64,000 nucleotides of DNA from Geminicoccaceae bacterium (GCA_028279345.1 JANQNY010000031.1:62001-126000); one strand, 5' to 3'. Positions 9,504 through 20,357 are shown, counted from the stretch's first letter. A program made the numbers and translations. Notes: generated by a model not told the origin, from the sequence alone.

Positions 9504-10928
9504 ATGTTCGATCAAGTGCTGCGCGCGAAGGGTGTGACCGGGCGATCGCTAGTGGCGGTTGCGCTGGTAACCGTTTCCTGCGCGTCGCTAGCACAGGACG
9601 TAGGCGAATTTGAACCGCTCGGATTGCGCACCGGTCAGCTCAACATCTTTCCCTCAATCACCTTCGGTGTCAGCTACAATGACAACGTGCTCGCAGTGCC
9701 GGACGACAACTTTCTGTTCGACCAAACCGCCGATGGTCTTGTGGTACTGCAGCCAGAACTGTTCATAGAAACCAATACAGAACGCCACTCGTTTTTCATA
9801 GATGCTACGGCCGATTTGGGACGTTATTTTGAATTGGATGATCAAGATTATAACGACGTGGGCGTGGTCACTGGCGGCACCTGGGATCTCTCACGGACAT
9901 TGGCTCTGAGCGGTCGGGCCGGTTTCTTCAACGACCACGAAAGTGCCGACGATCCCGATCGGCGAGCCGAGCAGCTGCTGGGGACGACCGAGATCGACCG
10001 CTATGTAGCCGACGTGTCGTTGACCAAGAACTGGGATCGTGGCTCAGTCCGGTTGGTTACCGCATTCCGTCGAAGCGAGTTCGACGACGTCAACTCGGAG
10101 GTGTTCCCGAACCTGGCGTCATTGTCTGCGCTGAGGCCGACTCGCTCGTTCAATGTCAACGCGGATCGAGACTTTTCCGCGTTTCCGACCGACTTGCGCG
10201 TGACATACGAAGCGGGGCGAACGTACGACGTCTTTTTCAATCTCGGGTATCGAGCGATCCGCTACGACAAGAACGCAGAGGGCATTCAGCGCTGGGCTGA
10301 GAACGGGCTGGAACTGGACTGCTCCGTTCTACTCGCCGCGGACGGCCCGGAGGAAATCAGGGGCTCGATCCCCGGCCGGGCGACGACGCGTGAGGATTGC
10401 TTCCGCACGCGCTCGACGTCGGAAGGCCGCAACCGGGACTTCGACACGTTCAACTTCACGGTCGGCAGCGATCTCGACATCGACGAGTTGGTCGCCGGCA
10501 GCTTCTCGGTCGGGCTGGCGTATGCGACCTTCGAGGAGCCGCCGCCGGATCGACGGAATCTCGGGTTTTCCTTCGACGCGGATCTGGATTGGCAGGTAAC
10601 GCCGCGCACCGTGCTGAACTTCAGTGGGGCTCAAGGCTTCGAGCCGAGGGCGAGCGGAGCGTCGCTGGTGACCGACCTCGGCTCCGAACTAACGTTCGCC
10701 TTGACGCGCCAAGCTCTTCTCGGCGGTCGCGTCTTTTATGGGCGCGACGATCGCGACGGCATCGACCGAGTCGACAACAACATCACAGCCGGTCTCTTCG
10801 CTGCCTACACGGTCAACCGTCATGTTTCGTTGGCCGCTAGCTACGACTATCGGCAGAGGCTGTCGAACGAACCTGAGCGCGAGTTCAAGCGAAACGCGGT
10901 CTTCTTGACTCTGACGGGACAATACTGA
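9504..10928 (+). CDS. Outer-membrane beta-barrel protein (putative beta-barrel porin 2-like)
   Basis: A secreted protein of about 474 residues. A signal peptide (RSLVAVALVTVSCASLAQD) is followed by alternating amphipathic strands rich in aromatic/charged pairs, ending in VFLTLTGQY, a typical barrel-terminating aromatic strand. The opening FPSITFGVSYNDNVLA matches the outer-membrane barrel proteins found in exopolysaccharide loci of alpha- and gammaproteobacteria. An upstream in-frame ATG at 9459 would add 15 basic residues before the leader; the ATG at 9504 gives a normal signal peptide. The SLBB export lipoprotein starts at the base after its stop. Role as a polysaccharide-associated barrel is inferred from neighbour and fold. 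Confidence 0.75.
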   Translation: MFDQVLRAKGVTGRSLVAVALVTVSCASLAQDVGEFEPLGLRTGQLNIFPSITFGVSYNDNVLAVPDDNFLFDQTADGLVVLQPELFIETNTERHSFFIDATADLGRYFELDDQDYNDVGVVTGGTWDLSRTLALSGRAGFFNDHESADDPDRRAEQLLGTTEIDRYVADVSLTKNWDRGSVRLVTAFRRSEFDDVNSEVFPNLASLSALRPTRSFNVNADRDFSAFPTDLRVTYEAGRTYDVFFNLGYRAIRYDKNAEGIQRWAENGLELDCSVLLAADGPEEIRGSIPGRATTREDCFRTRSTSEGRNRDFDTFNFTVGSDLDIDELVAGSFSVGLAYATFEEPPPDRRNLGFSFDADLDWQVTPRTVLNFSGAQGFEPRASGASLVTDLGSELTFALTRQALLGGRVFYGRDDRDGIDRVDNNITAGLFAAYTVNRHVSLAASYDYRQRLSNEPEREFKRNAVFLTLTGQY

Positions 10929-11495
10929 GTGGGGCCGAGGGGTAGCCGTCTGCTGCTGCCAGGGATGGCGTTGGCGGTTTTCGCGCTCGGCGGCTGTGCC
11001 GTAAGTAGCACCGAAACCGGTGAGGCTAGCCCCACGCCGGCGGCCGAAGACCTCAAACCAGGCGAGGCGATCGCCGTCACTGTTGCTGGCGAGCCCGAAC
11101 TTTCGGGGACCTACGAGCTGGACGGTGAAGGTCGCTTCACGATGCCGCGCCTCGGCGCGATCGACGCGGAGGCGCTGACGCCGGCACAGGTCGAGGCGCG
11201 GGTAGCGGCGCTGCTCGAGGGTGGTCCGCTGCTTGAGCCCGAGGTGCGGGTCGTGCGGGCTGCACCACTGCCGATCTTCGTCCATGGCGGCGTCGAGCGA
11301 CCGGGCAGCTACGTGTATCGAGCCGATCTGACCGTAGCGGCGGCGATCGCCGGCGCAGGCGGCGCCCTCGGTGATCTGGCCGGCTACGATGTCTTCGTCG
11401 CACCTGGCGGCCAGCCCTCGGCCGCCCGGGTCGTCCGCCCCGAAGCGGCTCTGGCACCCGGCGACGTGATCGAAGTGCGGAAGCGCGACATTTGA
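10929..11495 (+). CDS. Polysaccharide export lipoprotein (Wza/SLBB type)
   Basis: A 188-residue protein starting at a GTG immediately after the TGA of the barrel gene. It has a lipoprotein leader (FALGGC) followed by a Poly_export-type domain (LKPGEAIAVTVAGEPELSGTYELDGEGRFTMPRLG) and one SLBB-like segment (PIFVHGGVERPGSYVYRADLTV, then VIEVRKRDI). This is the architecture of short periplasmic/outer-membrane exporters of exopolysaccharide. It is shorter than Wza (about 380 residues) and probably needs the preceding barrel as its outer-membrane pore (inference). No glycosyltransferase or polymerase gene is nearby. Confidence 0.88.
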   Translation: MGPRGSRLLLPGMALAVFALGGCAVSSTETGEASPTPAAEDLKPGEAIAVTVAGEPELSGTYELDGEGRFTMPRLGAIDAEALTPAQVEARVAALLEGGPLLEPEVRVVRAAPLPIFVHGGVERPGSYVYRADLTVAAAIAGAGGALGDLAGYDVFVAPGGQPSAARVVRPEAALAPGDVIEVRKRDI

Positions 11496-12832
11496 GCAGC
11501 CCGACGGCGGTCGCACGGCCTCGTCGTCGCGGGTGGGGCGAGGCGTTTAGCGTCTACAGCGACCGTCGGGTGCTCGCCATCTTGTTTCTCGGCTTCGCGT
11601 CTGGCCTGCCGCTCATGCTCATCGCCGGCACGCTCAGCACGTGGCTGCGCGAGGCCGATGTGAGCCGCGCAGCGATCGGTCTGTTCGCCTTCGTCTTCGC
11701 GCCCTACACGTTCAAGTTCGCTTGGGCGCCGCTGATGGACCGGCTGCCGCTGCCGCCCTTGACCACATGGTTGGGGAGGCGACGGGGTTGGATGCTCGCC
11801 TCGCAGATCGGGCTCATGTTCGCGATCTGGGGCCTTGCGCAGACCGACCCGGCGACGGGCCTCTTCATGGTCGCCATGATGGCGCTCGCCGTCGCGTTCT
11901 TCTCCGCAAGCCAGGACGTCGTCATCGATGCCTATCGGGTCGAGAGCCTGCCGGAGAGCAAGCTCGGCGCTGGCGCCGGTGTCGTGGTGTTGGGTTATCG
12001 CGTGGGGATGTTTGTCGCTACATGGGGTGCACTGAGGCTCGCCGACGCGGCGAGTTGGGAGGTGGCCTACACCGTCATGGCGGCGCTCGTGACCGTCGGC
12101 ATGGCGACGGTGCTCGTGATCCCCGAACCCAAAGGGTCTAGCTTTCGCCTGCCAGGTCAGGCGCCCGGCTTTGCCGCGTGGCTCGAGAGTGCAGTGATCG
12201 AGCCCTTCAAGGACTTCTTCGCGCGAAATGGACTGCGCGTCGCTGTCGTAATCCTCGCCTTGATTTCGGTGTTCAAGGCGAGCGACGTCCTGCTGACCTT
12301 GCTCGCCAACCCCTTCTACATAGACGTCGGTTTCACCAAGACGCAGATCGCTGATGTCACCAAGCTGTTCGGCGTCTGGATGACCATTCTCGGCGGGCTC
12401 GTCGGCGGCGTCGTGGTTTTTCGCTTGGGGCTGCTCAAGTCGATGATCCTGGCGGCCGTCCTCATGGCGGGCTCGAACTTGATGTTCGCTGTCCTGGCGG
12501 TGACGGGGCCGCAGCTCTGGGTGTTCGTTCTCACGATCTCCGTCGAGAACCTGTCGTCCGGCATCGGCACGGCCGTCTTCGTCGCGTTCCTCTCGGCACT
12601 CTGCAATATCCACTACACGGCGGTGCAGTACGCGCTGTTGACGTCCTTCATGCAACTGTTCGGCAAGTTCATCATCGTGCCGTCGTCGGGCTTCTACGCC
12701 GACGCGGTCGGGTGGTTCTGGTTCTTCGTTACATCGACCCTGTTCGCGTTGCCCGCCTTGGCGCTGCTCGCTTGGCTCGTGCGCTATGGTCCGGAGATCA
12801 AGGTGGCGCGTCCGGAGCCTGTGCCCGAGTGA
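11492..12832 (+). CDS. ampG: AmpG-family muropeptide MFS transporter
   Basis: A 446-residue, about 12-helix major-facilitator permease. LGFASGLPLMLIAGTLSTWLRE at the first helix, FKFAWAPLMDR in the loop after helix 2, and FFSASQDVVIDAYRVE in helix 4 are the hallmarks of AmpG. AmpG imports anhydromuropeptides released from peptidoglycan for recycling and can feed AmpC beta-lactamase induction. The only start upstream of the first helix is a TTG at 11492 that overlaps the TGA of the SLBB gene (TTGA). Muropeptide specificity is inferred from family; other peptidoglycan- or acetyl-CoA-like substrates are known among relatives. Confidence 0.85.
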   Translation: MSSPTAVARPRRRGWGEAFSVYSDRRVLAILFLGFASGLPLMLIAGTLSTWLREADVSRAAIGLFAFVFAPYTFKFAWAPLMDRLPLPPLTTWLGRRRGWMLASQIGLMFAIWGLAQTDPATGLFMVAMMALAVAFFSASQDVVIDAYRVESLPESKLGAGAGVVVLGYRVGMFVATWGALRLADAASWEVAYTVMAALVTVGMATVLVIPEPKGSSFRLPGQAPGFAAWLESAVIEPFKDFFARNGLRVAVVILALISVFKASDVLLTLLANPFYIDVGFTKTQIADVTKLFGVWMTILGGLVGGVVVFRLGLLKSMILAAVLMAGSNLMFAVLAVTGPQLWVFVLTISVENLSSGIGTAVFVAFLSALCNIHYTAVQYALLTSFMQLFGKFIIVPSSGFYADAVGWFWFFVTSTLFALPALALLAWLVRYGPEIKVARPEPVPE

Positions 12833-13448
12833 GCGCGTCCTTCGCCTTGACAGCGTTGATCACGTCACGCCGCGCCGGGTGATCGGCGCGTCTGAGCCAT
12901 TCGAAGGCGACCATCTCGCTGGTCACGAGTTCGACGCCATGCGCGCTCGCTCGTCGCCAGGCGGTCTCCTCGTCGAGTGCGGCCCGGCTCAACGCCGCGT
13001 CCACGGCGAGGTGGACACGCCAACCCTGCGCCGCGAGGCCCAGGGCGGCCTGCAGCACACAGATATGCGCCTCCATGCCGCCGATGACGATGTCGGGCCG
13101 GTCGAAGCGTCCGAGGTGCTCGACGAAGCCGGACGCGGCGGTGGCGTCGAAGTGCAGCTTCTCGATGACCGTGGCGTCTGGGAAGAGCGTCCTCAACCAG
13201 GGCGCGGTCGGACCGATCGCATCAGGCACGTGCTCGGTGATGGTCGTCGGCACACCGAGCGCCTCGGTCGCTGCCGCCAATAGGCGAAACGCGCCTTCGA
13301 GGCGCGCTCGACCTACAGCTGGCATGGCATCCGCCAATTGCGACTGCACGTCAATTACCACCAGTTGACTTTCGCCTGCGGCGAGCAGTGGCGTGCCTTC
13401 GCCAAGCCCGGCGGCCGCGCCATTTTTCCGATGATTTGTGCGGGGCAT
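12798..13448 (-). CDS. Isochorismatase-family cysteine hydrolase
   Basis: About 216 residues with the isochorismatase-like alpha/beta fold. LVVIDVQSQLADAMP carries the catalytic Asp, PTTITEHVPDAIGPT follows, and IVIGGMEAHICVLQAALGLAAQGWRVHLAVDA contains the nucleophilic Cys in the GMEAHICV motif. YcaC-like or nicotinamidase-like amide hydrolysis is possible; substrate not determined. Three in-frame ATGs exist (13469, 13463, 13448); I use the shortest. The gene is convergent with ampG, overlapping its 3' end by 35 bp, and diverges from the helicase. Confidence 0.85.
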   Translation of the reverse strand: MPRTNHRKNGAAAGLGEGTPLLAAGESQLVVIDVQSQLADAMPAVGRARLEGAFRLLAAATEALGVPTTITEHVPDAIGPTAPWLRTLFPDATVIEKLHFDATAASGFVEHLGRFDRPDIVIGGMEAHICVLQAALGLAAQGWRVHLAVDAALSRAALDEETAWRRASAHGVELVTSEMVAFEWLRRADHPARRDVINAVKAKDALTRAQAPDAPP

Positions 13449-13527
13449 GTCACGCACCGTCATTGACATTGGCGCCCCAAATTGTACACCGCACGCGACA
13501 GTGCGCACTTCTTCTTGTGGACGATCT

Positions 13528-14993
<1,466 letters not shown>

Positions 14994-14994
<1 letters not shown>

Positions 14995-15236
14995 TGCAGA
15001 CCATCTTCGTCATGGTGAAGTGTGAACTCGGCCGTGCTTACGATGTCGCCGACGCCGCCGTGCAGTCGATCTCGGAGGTCTCCGAGGTGCATTCGACCTC
15101 GGGACAGTATGATCTCCTGATGAAATTCTATCTCGACGACGACGCGGACATCGGCCGCTTCGTCAACAGCCGTGTCCACGAGCTCGACGGCGTCAAGGAC
15201 ACCTTCACCCTCATCACTTTCAAGGCGTTCACCTGA
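14994..15236 (+). CDS. Stand-alone Lrp/AsnC ligand-binding (RAM) domain protein
   Basis: An 80-residue protein consisting only of the alpha-beta ferredoxin-like effector domain of Lrp/AsnC regulators (MQTIFVMVKCELGRAYDVAD, STSGQYDLLMKFYLDDD, VKDTFTLITFKAF). There is no helix-turn-helix. Such RAM-only proteins bind amino acids and form oligomers, and some modulate partner regulators or enzymes. Its ATG overlaps the helicase stop (TGATG) and a Nudix gene follows by 4 nt, so the three genes form one transcription unit. Ligand and partner unknown. Confidence 0.85.
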
Positions 15237-15240
15237 GCCC

Positions 15241-15843
15241 ATGCGCGACGACGTGCTGGACATCGTCGACGTCGAGCGTCGGCTCGACGGCTGGCTTGCG
15301 GTCGACCTCCTGAGGCTGCGGCATCGGCGGTTCGACGGCGACTGGACGCCGGTTCTGGACCGCTTACTGGTTCGCCGTGGCGAGGCGGTTGTGGTGCTGC
15401 CCTATGATCCCGTGCGGGATACCGTCGTGCTGATCGAGCAGTTCCGACCCGCTGCCGTCGAGGACGCGGACAACGCTTGGCTCATTGAGACGGTCGCCGG
15501 TCTGCGCGATCAGGCAGGTTCACCGGAAGAGACGGCACACCGTGAGCTACACGAAGAGGCGGGGCTGAGCTCTGACGAACTCGTGCCGCTCTGGGAGGGG
15601 TACAGCTCGCCAGGTTTTGCGGACGAGTATCTAAGAGCCTACGTGGCGCGCGTCGACGTCGAGGCCATCGACGGTCATCACGGGCTCGATGACGAGGGTG
15701 AGGACATTCGCCCATTCATCCTGCCCTTCGAGGAGGCGATGCGTTGGTGGCGCGACGGTCGCATTCGCAACGTGCCGCTTCTGACGACACTCCTGGCACT
15801 GGCCGCCGAACGACCGACACTGCGCGCCCGCTGGGCGACCTGA
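15241..15843 (+). CDS. Nudix hydrolase, ADP-ribose pyrophosphatase-like
   Basis: About 200 residues from the ATG at 15241, matching the NudF/ADP-ribose diphosphatase layout. N-terminal strands are followed by LLVRRGEAVVVLPYDPVRDTVVLIEQFRP, then a Nudix box beginning at Gly87 and ending in RELHEEAGL (residues 101-109). The family hydrolyses ADP-ribose to AMP and ribose 5-phosphate. The canonical Glu seven positions into the box (GX5E) is Gly93 here, while the metal-binding REUXEEXGU part is intact. The frame extends upstream to 15172, but that part overlaps the preceding gene. Co-directional with the AsnC-type gene. Confidence 0.87.
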   Translation: MRDDVLDIVDVERRLDGWLAVDLLRLRHRRFDGDWTPVLDRLLVRRGEAVVVLPYDPVRDTVVLIEQFRPAAVEDADNAWLIETVAGLRDQAGSPEETAHRELHEEAGLSSDELVPLWEGYSSPGFADEYLRAYVARVDVEAIDGHHGLDDEGEDIRPFILPFEEAMRWWRDGRIRNVPLLTTLLALAAERPTLRARWAT

Positions 15844-15871
15844 TGCGCAACGCTACCGCTGAGATCGCCTC

Positions 15872-18800
15872 TCAGGTCTCGACCGGTACCGTCGGTCGGC
15901 GACCGCGGATGTCGGCCGCGAAGCTCCTACAGACGACGTAGAAGACCGGGGTCAGCAAGAGCCCAAACACGGTGACGCCGAGCATGCCGCTGAAGACGGC
16001 CGTACCTAGCGACTGCCGCATTTCGGCACCAGGGCCGACCGCGAGCGCCAGTGGCAGGACGCCCAGGATGAAGGCGAAGGAGGTCATCAGGATCGGGCGG
16101 AGACGGGTCTTGGCGGCGACGACCGCGGCCTCGAACCGGTCGCGCCCTTGTTCCTCGGCCTGCTTGGCGAATTCGACGATGAGGATCGCGTTCTTCGCGG
16201 CGAGTGCCACCAGCACGACAAGACCGACTTGGCCCAGGATGTCGACGCTCATCCCTCGCGTCTCCAGCCCGATCACCGCAGGCAGCACGCAAAGGGGCAC
16301 GATGAGGACGATCGCGAGCGGCAGGAGCCAGCTCTCGTACTGTGCTGCGAGGAGGAGAAAGACGAACACGACCGCGGCGAGGAAGATCAGTGGCCCCAGA
16401 TCCCCCTCGAGCTTCTGCTGCAGGGAGAGCTCGGTCCACTCGTAAGCGAAGCCTGTGGGCAGCACGCTCGTCGCCAGCTCGTCCATGGCATCGAGCGCCT
16501 GGGCGGTCGAAACGCCCGGCGCGAGGCTGCCTTGCACCTCGGCTGCCGGGTAGAGGTTGTAGCGTGGCACGCGGTAGGCGCCGGTCAGGTTCTCGAAGTC
16601 GGCAACCGCCCCGAGCGGCACCATGTCGCCCAGCGTGTTACGTGTCTCGAAGCGCGCAACGTCTTCGAGATCGTTCCGGAACGGCCCGTCCGCCTGTGCG
16701 GTGACGCGGAAGGTCCGCCCGAGGAAGTTGAACTCGTTGACGAACACCGAGCCCAGATAGACCTCGAGCGTCTCGAACACCCGCTCAGTCGGCAGGCTCA
16801 GCTGCTCCGCGCGCAGCCGGTCGATGTCAGCGAAGATCTTGGGCGTTCGGGTGTTGTAGAGGGTGAAGACCTGCGCGAGCTGCGGGTCCTGGTTGGCGGC
16901 CGCGACGAGCGCATTGGTCGCCTCTTCGAGGGCTTCGAGCCCTCGACCTTCGCGGTCCTGAACATAGAGCTTGAAGCCGCCGGAATTGCCGATGCCGCGC
17001 ACCGGCGGGGGCGCAATGACGATGATGAACGCCTGCTGCACCGCCTGCAGCTTCTGGTTCAACACCCCCTGAAGATGCGTGGCCGACAGTCCGTTCTCGG
17101 CGCGGTCGGCGAAGGGCTCCATCACCGCAAAGATGGCGCCGGCGTTCGACGCGTTGGTGAATGTCGCCCCGTCAAAACCGGCGAACGGCACGACGTCAGC
17201 GATGCCTTCGGTCTCGAGGATGAGACGCGCAACCTCGCGGACGACGGCGTCGGTGCGCTCGAGCGAGGCCCCCGGCGGGAGCTGCAGCGCGGTGATCAGA
17301 TAGCCCTGGTCCTGGTCCGGAATGAACCCCTTGGGGGCGGCGCCGAAGCGGTCCACGGTGACCACCAGCAGCACGAGATAGATGCCGAGAACGAGCCCGG
17401 CGGTCCGGACGAAGCGCCGCGTCAGGCCGCCATAAGCGCCCGATAGACCGTTGAACCCCCGGTTGAAGGTGCGGCCGGCCCAGGCGAATGGGCGCAATAG
17501 CAGAGGTGCGCGCGCCGCATCGTCGGCGTGCCGCAGAAGGAGCGCCGCCAGGGCCGGGCTCAAGGTCAAGGAAACGAACAGCGAGATGACCGTCGAGACC
17601 GTCAGCACCACGGCGAACTCGCGGAAGAACTGGCCTGTAATGCCGGGGAGGAACATCGCCGGCACGAACACCGCGACGATCACCAGCATCGATGCGACGA
17701 GGGCGCTGCCCACTTCGTCCATCGTGCGATGCGCCGCTTTGTTGGGCCTGAGCCCCTGCGCGATGTTCCGCTCCACGTTCTCGACCACGACGATGGCGTC
17801 ATCCACGACGATGCCGATCGCGAGAACGAGCGCGAACAGGCTCAGATTGTTGAGCGAGTAGCCGAGGAGCGCCATGACCGCGAAGGTGCCGATCAACGAG
17901 ACCGGGATCGCGGCAATCGGGATCACCGCGGCGCGCCAGTTCTGCAGGAAGACGACGATGACGAGCACCACCAGCAGCACCGCCTCGAGGATCGTGCGGT
18001 AGACCGCATTGACCGATTCCTCAATGAACTCGGTCGGGTTGTAGATCACGTCATAGGCGACGCCGTCGGGGAAATCCTCCGCGAGCTCGGCCATTGTCTC
18101 GAGGATGCCGTCGGCCGTCTCGAGCGCGTTCGAGCCCGGCCGCTGGAACAAGAGGATCGGGATCGCCTCGCGGTCGTTCAGATAGCCGTTGGCGATGTAG
18201 CTCTCGGCACCGATCGCGACGCGGGCCACGTCGCCCAGTCGCGTGACGCGACCGGATTCGTCGGCCTTGATGATGATCTGCTCGAAGTCCCGCGGATCGG
18301 TGAGCCGCCCCAGTGTCTCGACGTTGAGCTGGAAGGCACCCGCTTGCGGCACCGGCGGCTGGTTCAGCACGCCCGAGGCGACCTGGACGTTCTGCTGACG
18401 AAGTGCTGCCACCACGTCGCCGGGCGTCAGCTCGAGCTGGGACGCCTTTTCGGGGTCGATCCAGATGCGCATCGCATAGTCGCGTGCGCCCACCACCTGC
18501 AGGCTGCCGACGCCATCCAGCCGCGCCAGCACGTCGCGGACCTGGAGCGTGGCGTAGTTCGAGAGGTAGAGCGGGTCGCGTGAGCTGTCGGGCGAGAAGA
18601 GGTGCACGACCATCAACATGTCGGGCGAGTTCTTCTCGACCGTGATCCCCAGGCGGCGCACCTCTTCTGGCAATCGTGGTTCCGCCCGGGCGACGCGATT
18701 CTGCACCAGCACCTGCGCGGCATCGAGGTCGGTGCCCAGCGCGAAGGTGACCGTGATGACGAGCTGGCCGTCACCCGTCGCCTGCGAGAGCATATAGAGC

Positions 18801-19030
18801 ATGCCCTCGACGCCGTTCACCTCCTGCTCGATGGGCGTCGCCACCGTGCGGCTCACGACTTCTGCGCCAGCACCCGGGTAGTTCGCGCGGATCTGGATGG
18901 TCGGCGGCGCAATGTCGGGATACTGCGCCACCGGCAGCGCGAAGTAGGACGCAATGCCGACGAGGCAGATGAGCACCGACAGCACCGTCGCGAAGATCGG
19001 GCGTTCGATGCAGAAATGGCTGAAGCCCAA
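15872..19030 (-). CDS. RND efflux transporter permease (HAE1/AcrB family)
   Basis: A 1052-residue inner-membrane pump protomer. It has the MxxFxIxRPIFATVLSVLI start, two large periplasmic porter/docking loops and 12 helices. The relay Asp pair lies in GIVVDDAIVVVENVERN (TM4), the second-half helices include FLLLAAQYESWLLPLAI, and the end region has AAKNAILIVEFAKQ and RLRPILMTSFAFILGVLPLA. It exports hydrophobic compounds and drugs by proton antiport in a tripartite complex. The adaptor gene lies 9 nt upstream on the same strand. No outer-membrane TolC-like gene or dedicated regulator is visible next to it. Convergent with the Nudix gene. Confidence 0.95.
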   Translation of the reverse strand: MGFSHFCIERPIFATVLSVLICLVGIASYFALPVAQYPDIAPPTIQIRANYPGAGAEVVSRTVATPIEQEVNGVEGMLYMLSQATGDGQLVITVTFALGTDLDAAQVLVQNRVARAEPRLPEEVRRLGITVEKNSPDMLMVVHLFSPDSSRDPLYLSNYATLQVRDVLARLDGVGSLQVVGARDYAMRIWIDPEKASQLELTPGDVVAALRQQNVQVASGVLNQPPVPQAGAFQLNVETLGRLTDPRDFEQIIIKADESGRVTRLGDVARVAIGAESYIANGYLNDREAIPILLFQRPGSNALETADGILETMAELAEDFPDGVAYDVIYNPTEFIEESVNAVYRTILEAVLLVVLVIVVFLQNWRAAVIPIAAIPVSLIGTFAVMALLGYSLNNLSLFALVLAIGIVVDDAIVVVENVERNIAQGLRPNKAAHRTMDEVGSALVASMLVIVAVFVPAMFLPGITGQFFREFAVVLTVSTVISLFVSLTLSPALAALLLRHADDAARAPLLLRPFAWAGRTFNRGFNGLSGAYGGLTRRFVRTAGLVLGIYLVLLVVTVDRFGAAPKGFIPDQDQGYLITALQLPPGASLERTDAVVREVARLILETEGIADVVPFAGFDGATFTNASNAGAIFAVMEPFADRAENGLSATHLQGVLNQKLQAVQQAFIIVIAPPPVRGIGNSGGFKLYVQDREGRGLEALEEATNALVAAANQDPQLAQVFTLYNTRTPKIFADIDRLRAEQLSLPTERVFETLEVYLGSVFVNEFNFLGRTFRVTAQADGPFRNDLEDVARFETRNTLGDMVPLGAVADFENLTGAYRVPRYNLYPAAEVQGSLAPGVSTAQALDAMDELATSVLPTGFAYEWTELSLQQKLEGDLGPLIFLAAVVFVFLLLAAQYESWLLPLAIVLIVPLCVLPAVIGLETRGMSVDILGQVGLVVLVALAAKNAILIVEFAKQAEEQGRDRFEAAVVAAKTRLRPILMTSFAFILGVLPLALAVGPGAEMRQSLGTAVFSGMLGVTVFGLLLTPVFYVVCRSFAADIRGRRPTVPVET

Positions 19031-19039
19031 GGCCGTTCC

Positions 19040-20248
19040 TCAGCTCGCGCCCGCTGACGGGTCGCCGTTGGGCCAGAGTTCGATCGTTGTGGTCTCGGGT
19101 GACACCGGCTGGCCGGGCCGGGCTCGCATGAGGCCCTGGACGATGACCCGGTCCTCGGGTTCGAGCCCGTCGCGGATAATCCTGAGCCCGTACTCGCGGG
19201 GACCAACCCGCACGATGCGCGGCTCGACCACGTTGTCGGCGTTGACGGTCAGGAGGATCTGGTTCGCCTGATCGCTGGCGATCGCCTCCTCCGGCACGAG
19301 GACCGCTGGGTAGTTCGGCGAGCCCGGGATGCGGATGTAGCCGAACTGCCCCGGTAGAACGAGCCCGTCGGTGTTGTTGAGAGTTGCGCGCACGCGTACG
19401 GTCCCGGAACCTGCGTCGACGACGTTGTCGACGAAGCTGATGCGCGCTGGGTAGGTCCAGGCCTGCTCGTCGACGAGGCGGACCGCGGCCCCGCCGCTCT
19501 CGTCCGCCAGCGACGGCAGCTCGCCCGTGGTGATGGCGCGCGTGTACGCGAGCAGCACGTCCTCGGTCACGTCGAACTCGAACTCGATGGGATCGGTCCG
19601 GACGATCGTGGTGAGCACCGTCGTGTTGTCGACGAGATTGCCCACGTCGACCCTGCTGTCGGAGAGCCGGCCCGGGAAGGGCGCCCGAATTTCGGTGAAT
19701 TCAAGGTCCAGCTCGGCGCGTTGCACGAGGACCTGGGCGCGTGCCACCGCCGCCTCGCTCGCCGCCAACTCGCGGATGCGCTCGTCGACGACGGAGCGCG
19801 ATACGGCATTGCGCTGGACCAGGTCGTTTGCGCGGTCGAGTTCGCGCCGGGCGAAGTCGACGTCCGCCTGGACACTCGCGAGGTCGGCCTCGGCCTGCTC
19901 GAGGGCAAGCCGGAAGGGCCGCTGGTCGATGACGAACAAGAGTTCGCCCTCATCGACATGGGCACCGTCGGAAACCTCGACCCGATCGAGATAGCCGCTG
20001 ACGCGGGCGCGCAGCTCCACCTGCTCCAGCGCCTCGAAGCGGCCGCTGAACTCGTCCCACTCGACCAGCTCGCGAACGAGCGGTGTGGCCACCGTCACCG
20101 TCGGCGCTGGCCCTGAGGTCGCGGCACCTGCCTGCTCGGCAGGCGTGCCGCCCGAACCGGCCATGAAAGTCGAGGTGAGCTCCGAGCGGAAGACATAGGC
20201 GGTCACGCCCACGGCCGCGACGATCACAAGCAAAACGAGCTGGCGCAT
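19040..20248 (-). CDS. RND efflux periplasmic adaptor subunit (membrane fusion protein)
   Basis: A 402-residue adaptor with an N-terminal membrane or signal helix (LVLLVIVAAVGVTAYVF), then the barrel/lipoyl half-motif VELRARVSGYLDRVEVSDGAHVDEGELLFVIDQRPF. An alpha-helical hairpin (about residues 110-170) leads to the second lipoyl half (IRAPFPGRLSDSRVDVGNLV), a beta-barrel and a membrane-proximal domain (LRIIRDGLEPEDRVIVQGLMRARPGQPV). It bridges the RND pump to an outer-membrane channel. GAAGGA lies upstream of the ATG at 20248. It forms a two-gene operon with the pump gene. Confidence 0.93.
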   Translation of the reverse strand: MRQLVLLVIVAAVGVTAYVFRSELTSTFMAGSGGTPAEQAGAATSGPAPTVTVATPLVRELVEWDEFSGRFEALEQVELRARVSGYLDRVEVSDGAHVDEGELLFVIDQRPFRLALEQAEADLASVQADVDFARRELDRANDLVQRNAVSRSVVDERIRELAASEAAVARAQVLVQRAELDLEFTEIRAPFPGRLSDSRVDVGNLVDNTTVLTTIVRTDPIEFEFDVTEDVLLAYTRAITTGELPSLADESGGAAVRLVDEQAWTYPARISFVDNVVDAGSGTVRVRATLNNTDGLVLPGQFGYIRIPGSPNYPAVLVPEEAIASDQANQILLTVNADNVVEPRIVRVGPREYGLRIIRDGLEPEDRVIVQGLMRARPGQPVSPETTTIELWPNGDPSAGAS

Positions 20249-20357
20249 GGGCCGGTCCTTCGCATGCGGCCCGCGCGCTCACGCCACCGCCGGATCGATA
20301 ACCAAAGCTATATGGAAGGTGCGCTGTCGCAGGCCAAGACCCGGACGCGCGATGCAC

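Noticed and set aside
13463-13490. TTGACA-containing promoter for the helicase
   Set aside because: TTGACA is present at 13463-13468, but no acceptable -10 lies at 16-18 bp; not strong enough to list.
16148-17446. A 432-residue plus-strand frame opposite the RND pump
   Set aside because: Antisense of a certain gene, typical high-G+C artefact.
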